DNA of 64,000 nucleotides, from positions 2,649,001 through 2,713,000 of the forward strand of contig NZ_CP061177.1 in assembly GCF_017355405.1 (NCBI RefSeq). Reading direction: 5' to 3'. The stretch is from Roseomonas haemaphysalidis (GTDB lineage: Bacteria > Pseudomonadota > Alphaproteobacteria > Acetobacterales > Acetobacteraceae). Of the stretch, positions 44,011-53,079 are shown piece after piece. Both the position numbers and the translations under genes were made by a program. The first letter of the stretch is position 1, and each line of letters starts with the position of its first letter. The notes beneath the pieces were generated by a model. It was not told the origin of the DNA. It did not search any database and saw only the letters and a list, made by a program, of their open reading frames with translations.

Positions 44011-44766
44011 ATGACGACGAAAAAGAAAGCCGGCGGCTGGGGCGAAAGCCTGAAGACCGTCATCTATGCCGGGCTGATCGCCATCGGTATCCGCACGGTG
44101 GCGTTCGAACCGTTCAACATCCCCTCCGGCAGCATGATCCCGACCTTGCTGGTGGGTGACTACCTGTTCGTGTCGAAATACGCCTACGGCTATTCCAAGC
44201 ACTCGATGCCCTTCAGCCCGGACCTGTTCCAGGGGCGCATCTTCGGCTCGCTGCCGGCGCGCGGCGATGTCGCGGTGTTCAAGTACCCGCGCGACAACAG
44301 CACGGACTACATCAAGCGCATCATCGGCCTGCCGGGCGACCGCATCCAGGTGCGCGCCGGCCGGCTGTACGTGAACCAGCAGGAAGTGCCGCGGGAATCG
44401 CTCGGCCTCTACACGGTCGAGGGCGACGGCCCGCGCATCACGGTGCGACGCTACCGCGAGGCCCTGCCCGCCTCGCCCGGCGCCGCGCCGCGGCAGCACG
44501 AGATCCTGGAAGCGACCGACGACGGCCCCTACGACAACACCACCGAGTTCCTGGTGCCCGCGAACCACGTCTTCGCCATGGGCGACAATCGGGACAACAG
44601 CCTGGACAGCCGCGCCATGAACGCGGTGGGCTTCGTGCCCGTCGAAAACCTGGTCGGCCGCGCGGAGATGATCTTCTTTTCCGTCGATGGTTCCTCCGCC
44701 TGGTGGGAAGTCTGGTCCTGGCCCTTCGCCATCCGGTGGAACCGCCTGTTCTCGGCGGTCCGGTGA
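44011..44766 (+). CDS. lepB: Signal peptidase I
   Basis: The 251-residue protein has an N-terminal membrane helix (KTVIYAGLIAIGIRTVAF), the catalytic Ser in IPSGSMIPTLLVGDYLFV (about residue 41), Lys in DYIKRIIGLPGDRI (about 102) and the GDNRDNSLDSR box. It removes signal peptides of exported proteins at the outer face of the inner membrane. It heads a chain of overlapping genes lepB-rnc-era-recO-mug; the rnc GTG overlaps its stop. Confidence 0.97.
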   Translation: MTTKKKAGGWGESLKTVIYAGLIAIGIRTVAFEPFNIPSGSMIPTLLVGDYLFVSKYAYGYSKHSMPFSPDLFQGRIFGSLPARGDVAVFKYPRDNSTDYIKRIIGLPGDRIQVRAGRLYVNQQEVPRESLGLYTVEGDGPRITVRRYREALPASPGAAPRQHEILEATDDGPYDNTTEFLVPANHVFAMGDNRDNSLDSRAMNAVGFVPVENLVGRAEMIFFSVDGSSAWWEVWSWPFAIRWNRLFSAVR

Positions 44767-45428
44767 AGCCGGGGTTTGAACTCCGGCTGGGCTACACGTT
44801 CCGCGACCCGGCCCTGTTGTCCCAGGCGCTGACCCACCGATCGGCCGCCGATCCGCGCCGGGACATGCTGGATTCCAATGAGCGGTTGGAATTTCTTGGC
44901 GACCGCGTGCTGGCCCTGGCCATGGCGGAATGGCTGTCCGAGCGCTTTCCCAACGAGCGCGAAGGCGCGCTCGGCAAGCGGCTGTCCGTGCTGGTGGCGG
45001 CGGAAACCCTGGCCAAGGTCGGGGACGCCATCGGGCTGCCGGCCGTGCTCCGCATTCCTCCGGCCGAGGGCCGCACCGGCCTGCGCGGCCGCGCGACCGT
45101 GATCGCGGATGCGACCGAGGCGCTGATCGGCGCGATGTACCTGGATGGCGGGCTTGCACCGGCCCAGGCCTTCGTGCGCCGCGAATGGGTGGCGCATATC
45201 GCCGCCGACCCCACCCCGCCGATGTCGGCCAAGAGCCGGCTTCAGGAATACACCCTGGGCCGGGCCGAGGGGTTGCCGGAATACCGCCTGGTCTCGACCA
45301 CGGGGCCGTCCCATATGCCGGTTTTCGTGGTATCGGTGCTGGCCGCCGGCCGCGCCGCGGAAGGCCATGGCGACTCCAAGCGCGCGGCGGAACAGGCCGC
45401 GGCGGAAGCTTGGCTGGCAGCATTGTGA
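44763..45428 (+). CDS. rnc: Ribonuclease III
   Basis: The 221-residue protein has the RNase III signature NERLEFLGDRVLALAMAEWL, the second acidic set in DATEALIGAMYLDGG, and a C-terminal dsRNA-binding domain (SRLQEYTLGRAEGLPEY... GHGDSKRAAEQAAAEAWL). It processes rRNA precursors and structured mRNAs. GTG 44763 is used since it overlaps the lepB stop (GTGA) and fits the family N-terminus (FELRLGYTFRDPALLSQALTH). Era follows 9 nt later. Confidence 0.96.
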   Translation: MKPGFELRLGYTFRDPALLSQALTHRSAADPRRDMLDSNERLEFLGDRVLALAMAEWLSERFPNEREGALGKRLSVLVAAETLAKVGDAIGLPAVLRIPPAEGRTGLRGRATVIADATEALIGAMYLDGGLAPAQAFVRREWVAHIAADPTPPMSAKSRLQEYTLGRAEGLPEYRLVSTTGPSHMPVFVVSVLAAGRAAEGHGDSKRAAEQAAAEAWLAAL

Positions 45429-45437
45429 ATTGAGGCT

Positions 45438-46376
45438 ATGACCGACACCCCCGAGGCCTCCCCCCCGTCGCCCACCGAGGCCCCCCGGACCCGCTGCGGC
45501 ATCATCGCCGTGGTCGGCGCGCCGAACGCCGGCAAGTCGACGCTGGTCAACCGGCTGACCGGCAGCAAGGTCTCCATTGTTTCGCCTAAGCCGCAGACCA
45601 CGCGGTTCCGCATCCGCGCCGTGGTGATGCACAACGAGGCGCAGTTGGTGCTGGCCGACACGCCGGGCATCTTTTCGCCCCGCCGCCGGCTGGATCGCGC
45701 CATGGTCGCCGCGGCCTGGGAAAGCACCCAGGATGCCGACCTGGCCTTGCTGGTCGTCGATGCCCGTGCCGGGCTGACGGAAGCGCTGCAGTCCATCCTG
45801 TCTGTCCTGAAGCGCTCGCGCGCCCCGGTCTGGCTGGTGCTCAACAAGACCGACCTGATCGACACCAAGCGGCTGCTGCCGCTGACCGCCGCGCTGAACG
45901 AGCAGATCCAGTTCGCGGAAACCATGATGGTCAGCGCGGAAACCGGCGACGGCCTGCAGCGCATGTTGGACATGATGGCGGCCCATGTTCCCTTCGGGCC
46001 CTACCTGTTCCCCGAGGACGACCTGTCCGACTTGCCGGACCGCATGCTGGCGGCGGAGATCGTGCGCGAGCAGATCCTGCGCCAAACGCATGAGGAGGTG
46101 CCGCACCACGCCACGGTGGAAACCGAGCAGTGGGAAGAACGGCGCGATGGCTCCGTGCGCATCGACTGCACCATCTACGTGGGCCGCGCATCCCAGAAGG
46201 CGATCCTGATCGGTGATGGCGGCAGCAAGGTGAAGGACATCGGCCGGCGCGCCCGGGCGGAGTTGGAAACGCTGCTGGACCGCCGCGTGCACTTGTTCCT
46301 CAACGTCAAGGAACGGCAGGGCTGGGACGAGGAGCGTGCCCGCATCCGCGCCATCGGCCTGGAAGACATCGGCTGA
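45438..46376 (+). CDS. era: GTPase Era
   Basis: The 312-residue protein has G1 GAPNAGKSTLVN, G2/switch PQTTRFRIRAV, G3 DTPGIF, G4 NKTD and a C-terminal KH domain (IDCTIYVGRASQKAILIGDGGSKVKDIGRRARAELETLL). Era binds the 3' end of 16S rRNA and guides 30S assembly. It sits in the conserved rnc-era-recO order. Confidence 0.97.
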   Translation: MTDTPEASPPSPTEAPRTRCGIIAVVGAPNAGKSTLVNRLTGSKVSIVSPKPQTTRFRIRAVVMHNEAQLVLADTPGIFSPRRRLDRAMVAAAWESTQDADLALLVVDARAGLTEALQSILSVLKRSRAPVWLVLNKTDLIDTKRLLPLTAALNEQIQFAETMMVSAETGDGLQRMLDMMAAHVPFGPYLFPEDDLSDLPDRMLAAEIVREQILRQTHEEVPHHATVETEQWEERRDGSVRIDCTIYVGRASQKAILIGDGGSKVKDIGRRARAELETLLDRRVHLFLNVKERQGWDEERARIRAIGLEDIG

Positions 46377-46386
46377 CGCCAGGCCG

Positions 46387-47118
46387 ATGGAGTGGGACGC
46401 CCCCGCCATCGTGCTGGAGGCCCGGCCCTACGGCGAAGGCGGCGCCATCATCTCGGTATTGACCGAGGAGCACGGGCGCTTCGCCGGACTTGCGAAAGGT
46501 GGTTCGTCCCGCGCCCAGGCGGGGCTGTGGCAGCCGGGCAATCTAGTGGAAGTGCACTGGGTGGGCCGGCTGGCCGAACAACTGGGGCACCTCACCGGCG
46601 AGATGGTGCACCCGACCGCCGCGCTGGCGATGGACGACCCGCTGGGCCTCGCCCTGCTGAATTCCGCCTGCGCTCTCGCCGCCGACACCCTGCCCGAGCG
46701 TGAACCCCATCCGCGCGTCTTCGCGGCGCTGTTGCCGCTGCTGGCCCATCTGCACACGGGCGGCATCGGCCTGGTGGATGAATACGTGCGGTGGGAGATG
46801 ACCCTGTTGGAGGCACTGGGCTATGGGCTGGATTTGTCCCGGTGCGCCGCCACGGGCTCGACAGAGGCGCTGAACTGGGTGTCGCCCAGGACGGGACGCG
46901 CGGTGAGCGACCCCGCCGCGGCGCCCTTCGCCGGGCGCCTGCTGCCCCTGCCCGCCTTCCTGCACGGCGCCCAGGCCGAGCGCGATCCGGAGGCTTGGCT
47001 GCAGGGATTGCGACTGACCGGTCACTTCCTGGCGCGCGATGCCTTCGGGGCGCGGAACCGCCCGGTGCCGCCGGCGCGGGAACGGCTGGAACATCGGGTC
47101 GCGGATCTGCTGTCGTGA
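46387..47118 (+). CDS. recO: DNA repair protein RecO
   Basis: The 243-residue protein has the RecO N-terminal OB fold (WDAPAIVLEARPYGEGGAIISVLTEEHGRFAGLAKGG) and a helical C-terminal region (YVRWEMTLLEALGYGLDLSRCAATG) that in many members carries a zinc site; here the Cys residues are mostly missing. RecO works with RecR to load RecA at gaps. The ATG at 46387 is 10 nt after era. The mug GTG overlaps its stop. Confidence 0.95.
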   Translation: MEWDAPAIVLEARPYGEGGAIISVLTEEHGRFAGLAKGGSSRAQAGLWQPGNLVEVHWVGRLAEQLGHLTGEMVHPTAALAMDDPLGLALLNSACALAADTLPEREPHPRVFAALLPLLAHLHTGGIGLVDEYVRWEMTLLEALGYGLDLSRCAATGSTEALNWVSPRTGRAVSDPAAAPFAGRLLPLPAFLHGAQAERDPEAWLQGLRLTGHFLARDAFGARNRPVPPARERLEHRVADLLS

Positions 47119-47630
47119 CAGATCCTGTGCTTCCGGACGTCTTGCCTGCAGGGCTGCGGCTGGTGTTCTGCGGCAGCGCGCCGGGGGCGGTTTCGGCTGC
47201 TCGCGGCGCCTACTACGCCCATCCCGGCAACCGCTTCTGGCCCATCCTGGCCGAAGCCGGCTTCACGCCATCTCGCTGGACACCCCGGGATTTCCCACGC
47301 CTGCCAATACTCGGGATCGGGCTGACGGATTTGGCGAAGCATGCGTCGGGCAATGATGCTGACCTGCCCGTCGACGCCTATGACGTCCCCGGCCTGTGCC
47401 AGCGCATCCGGGCCGCAGCGCCAGTCATGCTGGCCTTCACCGCCAAGGCGCCGGCCTCGGCTGTCCTGGGGCGCAAGACCGCAGCCATTGGCTACGGCCG
47501 GGTGGAGGGGCCACCGGATATGCCACCCATCTGGGTCCTCCCCTCCACTTCCGGTTCCGGTGTCCGGCACTGGGACCCACGCCCCTGGCTCGCGCTGGGT
47601 GCGTGGTTCCGCAGTGGGGGGCCTGCTTAG
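47115..47630 (+). CDS. mug: G/U mismatch-specific DNA glycosylase Mug-like
   Basis: The 171-residue uracil-DNA-glycosylase-fold protein has LVFCGSAPGAVSAARGAYYAHPGNRFWPILAEAGF, containing the Mug motifs GSAPG and the N of GNRFW, and STSGSGVRHWD as the second active-site loop. It removes uracil or ethenocytosine opposite guanine. GTG 47115 overlaps the recO stop, joining DNA repair genes in one transcript. The TAG stop overlaps the DUF3597 stop on the other strand by 4 nt. Confidence 0.93.
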   Translation: MTDPVLPDVLPAGLRLVFCGSAPGAVSAARGAYYAHPGNRFWPILAEAGFTPSRWTPRDFPRLPILGIGLTDLAKHASGNDADLPVDAYDVPGLCQRIRAAAPVMLAFTAKAPASAVLGRKTAAIGYGRVEGPPDMPPIWVLPSTSGSGVRHWDPRPWLALGAWFRSGGPA

Positions 47631-48082
47631 TCGCGCAGGTCGGCCGGCACCTTGCCGCCGTTCTCGGCCAGCTTCTTCATCACCTGCTTGTGCAGCCAGA
47701 TGTTCATGCTGGCGGAATCATTGGTATCGCCGGTGTAGTGCAGCTCCTGCGCCAGCTCCTTGCGGGCCTGCAGGCTGCTGTCCAGGTCCAGCAGCTTCAT
47801 CAGGTCGACGATGGACTGCTTCCAGTTCAGGGACTGGCCGTTCTTGGATGCCATTTCGGTCAGCACGGCGTCGACGTCCACCGTCGGCTGGGCGCCGCCC
47901 ATCGTTGTCGCCGCGGTGGGGTTCTCGCCGGTCGGCACCGAGGGGGTAGCGCCGGACGGCACGCCAGGGGTGGCGGGCGCGGGCGCCGCGGTCGTGTCGG
48001 TCGAGGCCGGGGCGGCGGTGTCCTGCGCCGCCGCGGGCTTCTGACCGAAGATCTTGGACATGATGGAGCCGAAAATGCTCAT
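47627..48082 (-). CDS. DUF3597-domain protein
   Basis: The 151-residue protein begins with SIFGSIMSKIFG, has a Pro/Ala/Thr-rich low-complexity linker (about residues 18-60), and ends in a helical DUF3597 domain (VDVDAVLTEMASKNGQSLNWKQSIVDLMKLLDLDSSLQARKELAQEL, HKQVMKKLAENGGKVPADLRD). The domain is of unknown function and resembles small bacterial Ca-free helical modules. No partner is suggested by the context; it lies between mug and parC, transcribed opposite to both. Confidence 0.9.
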   Translation of the reverse strand: MSIFGSIMSKIFGQKPAAAQDTAAPASTDTTAAPAPATPGVPSGATPSVPTGENPTAATTMGGAQPTVDVDAVLTEMASKNGQSLNWKQSIVDLMKLLDLDSSLQARKELAQELHYTGDTNDSASMNIWLHKQVMKKLAENGGKVPADLRD

Positions 48083-48267
48083 GGCGATGGTCCTTCTGCT
48101 GCCGACGTCAAAAGCCGGTCGCCTTGGGAACGCCTTGTAACGCCATCCGGCTGCATGGCCGCTTCATGTTTACGTTTCGTTCTTGTCCTCTGGCCTTCGA
48201 CGCCCCGATGCGCTAGCCCCCGTTGCAGCACGACCACCACCATGCCCGACTGGCCAGGGAGCCCACC

Positions 48268-50502
48268 ATGCCCGACGACCTGACGTTGCTGCCGCAGGAC
48301 GGCGAGCTGCCCACCAACTTCTCGGCGGCGTTGTCCGAGCGGTATCTGGCCTATGCGATGTCCACCATCACGGCGCGCTCGCTGCCGGATGTGCGGGACG
48401 GGCTGAAGCCGGTGCACCGCCGCTTGCTCTGGGCCATGCACCAGCTGCGGCTGGACCCGTCAGGCGGCTTCAAGAAATGCGCCCGCATCGTCGGCGACGT
48501 GATGGGTAAGTACCATCCGCACGGAGATGCCTCGATCTACGAGGCCATGGTGCGGCTCGCCCAGGAATTCGCCGCCCGCTACACGCTGGTGGAAGGCCAG
48601 GGCAACTTCGGCAACATCGACGGCGATAACGCGGCCGCCATGCGCTACACCGAGGCCCGGCTGACCGCCGTGGCCCAGGCGCTGCTGGAAGGCATCGAGG
48701 ACAACGCGGTCGATTTCCGCGCCACCTACGATGGCGAGGAGCAGGAGCCGATCGTCCTGCCGGCGGCCTTCCCCAACCTGCTGGCCAACGGTGCCAACGG
48801 CATCGCGGTGGGCATGGCCACCAGCATCCCGCCGCACAATGCGGGCGAGCTCTGCGCCGCCGCGCTGGAGCTGATCCGCAACCCGGCCGCCGATATCGAC
48901 GCCCTGCTTCGCCACGTCCCCGGCCCCGACTTCCCCACCGGCGGCATCCTGATCGAGCCGCCGGAAGCGGTACGGGAGGCTTATGCCACCGGCCGCGGCG
49001 GCTTCCGCCTGCGGGCGCGGTGGGAGCGGGAAGCGCTGAAGAACGGCACCTGGCAGGTGGTGGTCACGGAAATCCCGTACCAGGTACAGAAGTCCCGGCT
49101 GATCGAGCAGATCGCGCAGCTGCTGGAAGAAAAGAAGCTCCCCCTGCTAGCCGACGTGCGGGACGAAAGCACGGACGTGGTGCGCATCGTGCTGGAGCCG
49201 AAGACCCGCACGATTGAGCCCGCCATGCTGATGGAAACGCTGTTCCGCGCCACCCAGCTCGAGAACCGCATTTCGCTGAACATGAATGTGCTGGATGCCG
49301 AGCGCACGCCGCGCGTCATGGGCCTTGGCCCCGTGCTGCGGGCCTGGCTCGACCACCGGCACGTGGTGCTGGTGCGCCGCAGCCAGCACCGCCTGGACGC
49401 CATCGCGCGCCGGCTGGAGATCCTGGACGGCTACCTGATCGTCTACCTCAACCTCGACGAGGTGATCCGCATCGTGCGGGAGGAGGATCATCCGAAGCCG
49501 GCGCTGATCGCCGCCTTCGAGCTGACCGACACCCAGGCAGAAGCCATCCTCAACATGCGGCTGCGGGCGCTCCGCAAGCTGGAGGAGATGGAGATCCGCC
49601 GCGAGCACAAGAAGCTTTCCACAGAGCAGAAGGCGCTGCAGGGCCTGCTGGGCAGCGAAACCAAGCGCTGGAACCGCATCGCCGAGGAGATCGAGGCGAC
49701 CCGCGCGAAGTTCGGCGAGGACACCGAGGTCGGCCGCCGCCGCACGACGCTGGACGCCGCCCCCGCTGCCGTGGTGATCGACGAGCGCGCCTTTGTGGAG
49801 CGCGAGCCCATCACCGTGATCCTGTCCGAGAAGGGCTGGATCCGCGCGCTGAAGGGCCACGTGCCACCGGAAAACGAGCAGAAGTTCAAGGAAGGCGACC
49901 GGCTGCGCTTCATGCTGCACGCCCAGACCACCGACCGCCTGTGCCTGTTCGCCACCAATGGCAAGTGCTTCACCATCAAGGCCGACACCCTGCCGCGCGG
50001 CCGTGGCGACGGCCAGCCGGTGCGGCTGATGGTGGATCTGACCAACGAGGATGATGTCGTCACGCTGTTTGTCTGGAAGGACGGCGTGAAGCACCTCCTG
50101 GCCTCCACCGACGGACGCGGCTTCATCATCAAGAGCGAGGACCTGGTGGCCGAGAAGCGCACCGGCAAGCAGGTGCTGGTGATCGAGCCGGGTGGCGAGG
50201 CGGCCTGCTGTATTCCTGCGGCGGGCGACAGCGTCGCGGTGATCGGCGAGAACCGCAAGCTGCTGGTCTTCCCGCTGGAGCAGTTGCCGGAAATGACGCG
50301 CGGCCGCGGCGTCGCCCTGCAGGGCTACAAGGACGGCGGTCTGGCCGACGTCAAGGTCTTCACCGCCAGCGCCGGCCTGACCTGGAAAATCGGCGAGCGG
50401 GTGCGGCTGGAAACTGATCTGACCACCTGGCGCGGCAACCGGGCCGGTGCCGGCCGCCAGCCGCCCAACGGCTTCCCGAAAAGCAACCGCTTCGGGGACT
50501 GA
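48268..50502 (+). CDS. parC: DNA topoisomerase IV subunit A
   Basis: The 744-residue protein has the GyrA/ParC breakage-reunion core: [45 protein letters not shown], and the catalytic Tyr (about 127) in [10 protein letters not shown]. It is shorter than GyrA and the C-terminal beta-pinwheel is of ParC type. It decatenates daughter chromosomes with ParE. In the quinolone-determining region the residue after HPHGD is Ala (about 88), where E. coli ParC has Ser80. The start ATG 48268 has AGGGAG upstream. Confidence 0.96.
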   Translation: MPDDLTLLPQDGELPTNFSAALSERYLAYAMSTITARSLPDVRDGLKPVHRRLLWAMHQLRLDPSGGFKKCARIVGDVMGKYHPHGDASIYEAMVRLAQEFAARYTLVEGQGNFGNIDGDNAAAMRYTEARLTAVAQALLEGIEDNAVDFRATYDGEEQEPIVLPAAFPNLLANGANGIAVGMATSIPPHNAGELCAAALELIRNPAADIDALLRHVPGPDFPTGGILIEPPEAVREAYATGRGGFRLRARWEREALKNGTWQVVVTEIPYQVQKSRLIEQIAQLLEEKKLPLLADVRDESTDVVRIVLEPKTRTIEPAMLMETLFRATQLENRISLNMNVLDAERTPRVMGLGPVLRAWLDHRHVVLVRRSQHRLDAIARRLEILDGYLIVYLNLDEVIRIVREEDHPKPALIAAFELTDTQAEAILNMRLRALRKLEEMEIRREHKKLSTEQKALQGLLGSETKRWNRIAEEIEATRAKFGEDTEVGRRRTTLDAAPAAVVIDERAFVEREPITVILSEKGWIRALKGHVPPENEQKFKEGDRLRFMLHAQTTDRLCLFATNGKCFTIKADTLPRGRGDGQPVRLMVDLTNEDDVVTLFVWKDGVKHLLASTDGRGFIIKSEDLVAEKRTGKQVLVIEPGGEAACCIPAAGDSVAVIGENRKLLVFPLEQLPEMTRGRGVALQGYKDGGLADVKVFTASAGLTWKIGERVRLETDLTTWRGNRAGAGRQPPNGFPKSNRFGD

Positions 50503-50506
50503 CGGC

Positions 50507-51751
50507 TCAGGCCACGTCCTCGTCCAGCCGCTGCAGGTGGCGCAGCGGTGGGAACAGGCGCATCCACAGCCCGGCCACCAGGATGGTGCCGACGCCGCCC
50601 AGAACCACCGCGGCGACCGGCCCCATCACTGCGGCGAGCGAGCCGCTGCGGAACTCGCCAAGCTGGTTGGAGGTGCCGATGAACAGCAGGTTCACCGCCG
50701 CCACCCGGCCCCGCATGTTGTCCGGCGTGCGCAGCTGCACCAGGGTGGAGCGCACCACGACGCTGACCACGTCCGCCGCCCCCAGCACCACCAGCGCGCC
50801 AGCCGACAGCGGCAGCCAGGTGGACAGCCCGAAGACGATGGTAGCCGCGCCGAACACCGCGACGGCGGCGAACATCAGAAGCCCGGCATGCCGCTTGATC
50901 GGCCGGCGGGCCAGCCAGGCGGATACCGTCAGGGCGCCCACCGCCGGGGCACCGCGCAGGATGCCCAGCCCCCAGGGCCCGGCGTGCAGGATGTCGTGGG
51001 CGTAGAGCGGCAGCATCGCCGTGGCGCCGCCCAGCAGCACGGCGAACAGGTCCAGTGAGATGGCGCCCATGATCTCCGGCCGCGACCGGATGAACACCAG
51101 CCCGCCGAACACCGTGGCCAGAGATACCTTTTCCCGGGGCCGGGCCGGCTGACGCTGCCGGACCAGCAGCAGCGACACGGCCGCGCCAGCGAAGATCGCC
51201 GCCACCACCGTGTACACGAAGCCGGCTCCCACGCCGTACAGCAGGCCGCCCACGGAAGGTCCGATGATGGTGACCGTCTGGAAGAGCGAGGAGGACAAGG
51301 CCGCGGCGCGGGAAAACAGCGCGGGGGGCACCAGCCCGGGCAGCAGCGCTTGCAGGCTTGGCCCCTCGAAAGCCCGCACGGCACCCAGGAAGGCGACCAA
51401 CGCGTAGATCAGGCCCGGTGTCACCACGTGGCGAAACGAAGCGAAGGCGAAGACCAAGGCGCCCAGGCCGGCCAGAATCTGACAGATGGCGGCGATGCGC
51501 CGCCGGTCGAAGCGGTCCACCACATGGCCGGATAGGAAGGCCAGCACCACCATCGGCAGGAACTGCGCCAGACCGACAAGGCCAAGTGCCAGGGGGCTGC
51601 GCGTCAGCTCGTAGATCTGCCAGCCAACGGCCACGGTCTGCATCTGGTAGGCCAGCCCGGACAGGCTGCGGCTGCCGATAAAGGACGCCACGCCGGGGTG
51701 GCGGATCAGGGATGCCTCCGGAGTTGCGGAGGCATCGGAAGGCTGCGGCAT
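50507..51751 (-). CDS. MFS transporter, EntS/MFS_3-type exporter
   Basis: The 414-residue membrane protein has about 12 hydrophobic helices and MFS features: GWQIYELTRSPLALGLVGLAQFLPMVVLAFLSGHVVDRFDRRRIAAI (motif A-like loop between helices 2 and 3), and ELRTPDNMRGRV-type VQLRTPDNMRGRVAAVN. It resembles the EntS-like group that exports siderophores or small molecules. No siderophore genes are nearby. It ends 4 nt after the parC stop on the other strand. Confidence 0.9.
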   Translation of the reverse strand: MPQPSDASATPEASLIRHPGVASFIGSRSLSGLAYQMQTVAVGWQIYELTRSPLALGLVGLAQFLPMVVLAFLSGHVVDRFDRRRIAAICQILAGLGALVFAFASFRHVVTPGLIYALVAFLGAVRAFEGPSLQALLPGLVPPALFSRAAALSSSLFQTVTIIGPSVGGLLYGVGAGFVYTVVAAIFAGAAVSLLLVRQRQPARPREKVSLATVFGGLVFIRSRPEIMGAISLDLFAVLLGGATAMLPLYAHDILHAGPWGLGILRGAPAVGALTVSAWLARRPIKRHAGLLMFAAVAVFGAATIVFGLSTWLPLSAGALVVLGAADVVSVVVRSTLVQLRTPDNMRGRVAAVNLLFIGTSNQLGEFRSGSLAAVMGPVAAVVLGGVGTILVAGLWMRLFPPLRHLQRLDEDVA

Positions 51752-51826
51752 CGTGGAAGGTTTCCGGAAGCGTCCGGAAAGCTATGGCACCGGCGCCGGA
51801 ACCCTGCGCGTTACGAAACGGTCACC

Positions 51827-52345
51827 TCAGGCCAGCGCGGCCTCGATGGCGCGCACCAGCGCCGCCGACTGGGGCTCCACGCCACTAGGGTAGGTCTGGC
51901 GCAGGCCGCCATCCCGGCCAACGAGATATTTGAAGAAGTTCCAGCTCGGCGCCCCGGCCCAGGCGAAGAACGGGTGCGCCTGCGGACCCTTCACATGGCT
52001 GATGGCGGCCATCGGGAAGTCGACGCCGAATTCGGCATCGCAAAAGGCTTTGACGGCCTCATTGTCCGCCGCTTCCTGGTTGAAGTCGTTGGACGGGACG
52101 CCGACCAGCAGCAGGCCGCGCGCGGCATAGGTTTCGTGCAGCTTCTGCAAGGCCGCGAACTGCGGCGCGAAGCCGCAGAAGCTGGCGGTATTGACCACCA
52201 GCAGCGGCTTGCCACGATGCGCGGACAGATCGATCTCCCCGCCTTCGATCGCCGGAAAGCGAAAGTCGAAGCCGCGAGCCGCCGGGGCGGCGGCGGCCAG
52301 CAACGGCAGTCCGGCCAGCAGCCGCCGGCGGGTGGGTTCAGCCAT
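51827..52345 (-). CDS. Glutathione peroxidase-family protein with Tat-type signal
   Basis: The 172-residue thioredoxin-fold protein has the peroxidatic Cys57 in NTASFCGFAPQFAALQKL, the catalytic Gln in PSNDFNQEAADN, and Trp/Asn in APSWNFFKYLVGRDG. A second Cys (AFCDAEFG) fits the thioredoxin-dependent subgroup. The N-terminus (EPTRRRLLAGLPLLAAAAPAARG) has twin arginines and a Tat-like hydrophobic stretch, so it should act in the periplasm. It overlaps the upstream molybdoenzyme gene by 8 nt. Confidence 0.93.
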   Translation of the reverse strand: MAEPTRRRLLAGLPLLAAAAPAARGFDFRFPAIEGGEIDLSAHRGKPLLVVNTASFCGFAPQFAALQKLHETYAARGLLLVGVPSNDFNQEAADNEAVKAFCDAEFGVDFPMAAISHVKGPQAHPFFAWAGAPSWNFFKYLVGRDGGLRQTYPSGVEPQSAALVRAIEAALA

Positions 52346-52994
52346 AGCGTTCCTCCATCCAGGGGTCGCCCCGGTCGTGGTAGCCGCGGACTTCCCAGAA
52401 GCCCGGCTGATTATGGTTCAGGAAGGTGATGCGGCGCACCCACTTCGTGCTTTTCCAGAGATACAGGTGCGGCACCACCACGCGCAGCGGCCCGCCATGC
52501 TGCCGGCTCAGCGGCTCGCCTTCCCAGGAATGCGCCAACAGGTTTTCCGGCCGGGCGAAATCTTCCAGCGTCAGGTTGGTGGTGTAGCCGTCATGGGCCT
52601 CGAAACTCACGAACTTCGCTCCTGGCTTCAGGCGGACCAGATCCAGCAGCGCGCCGACCGGCACGCCACTCCAGCGGTTGTCGTAGCGCGACCATTGGGT
52701 GACGCAATGAATGTCGTTGACGCGTTGTTCCTGCGGCATTTCCTGGAGCCAGGCCCAGTCCATGGTCACCGGGTTCTCGACCAGCCCGTCCACCACCAGG
52801 CGGAAGGTGCCCGTGCTGACGTCCGGCTGGATGCCGAGGTCGAGCACCGGGAAATCCCGCACCAGCCGCTGGCCGGGGGGCAGGCGCTGGTCGTGCCCAG
52901 CGGTTTCGCCGGTCAGCAGGCGCCCGTCCCGCGCCCAGGCCTGCTTGGTATCCACCAGCTTGCGCTTCACGCCTTCGGGAAGGTCGTCGGCCAT
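52338..52994 (-). CDS. Sulfite oxidase-like molybdopterin-dependent oxidoreductase
   Basis: The 218-residue protein matches the oxidoreductase molybdopterin-binding fold: DIHCVTQWSRYDNRWSGVPVGALL with the Mo-ligating Cys, HDGYTTNLTLEDFARPENLLAHSWEGEPLSRQHGGPLRVVVPHLYLWKSTKWVRRITF. It lacks a signal peptide, so it resembles the short cytoplasmic YuiH-like proteins rather than exported MsrP/YedY. The substrate is unknown. ATG 52994 was chosen from family fit (PEGVKRKLVDTKQAWARDGRLLTG). It is upstream of, and overlaps, the glutathione peroxidase gene. Confidence 0.92.
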   Translation of the reverse strand: MADDLPEGVKRKLVDTKQAWARDGRLLTGETAGHDQRLPPGQRLVRDFPVLDLGIQPDVSTGTFRLVVDGLVENPVTMDWAWLQEMPQEQRVNDIHCVTQWSRYDNRWSGVPVGALLDLVRLKPGAKFVSFEAHDGYTTNLTLEDFARPENLLAHSWEGEPLSRQHGGPLRVVVPHLYLWKSTKWVRRITFLNHNQPGFWEVRGYHDRGDPWMEERYG

Positions 52995-53079
52995 CGCAAT
53001 GCTCCTGTTTCGACGGCATAGGTGACACGCGGCGGCACCGATGCAAGCCCGCCCGCCTTGGACCCAGAGGAACCCATCC

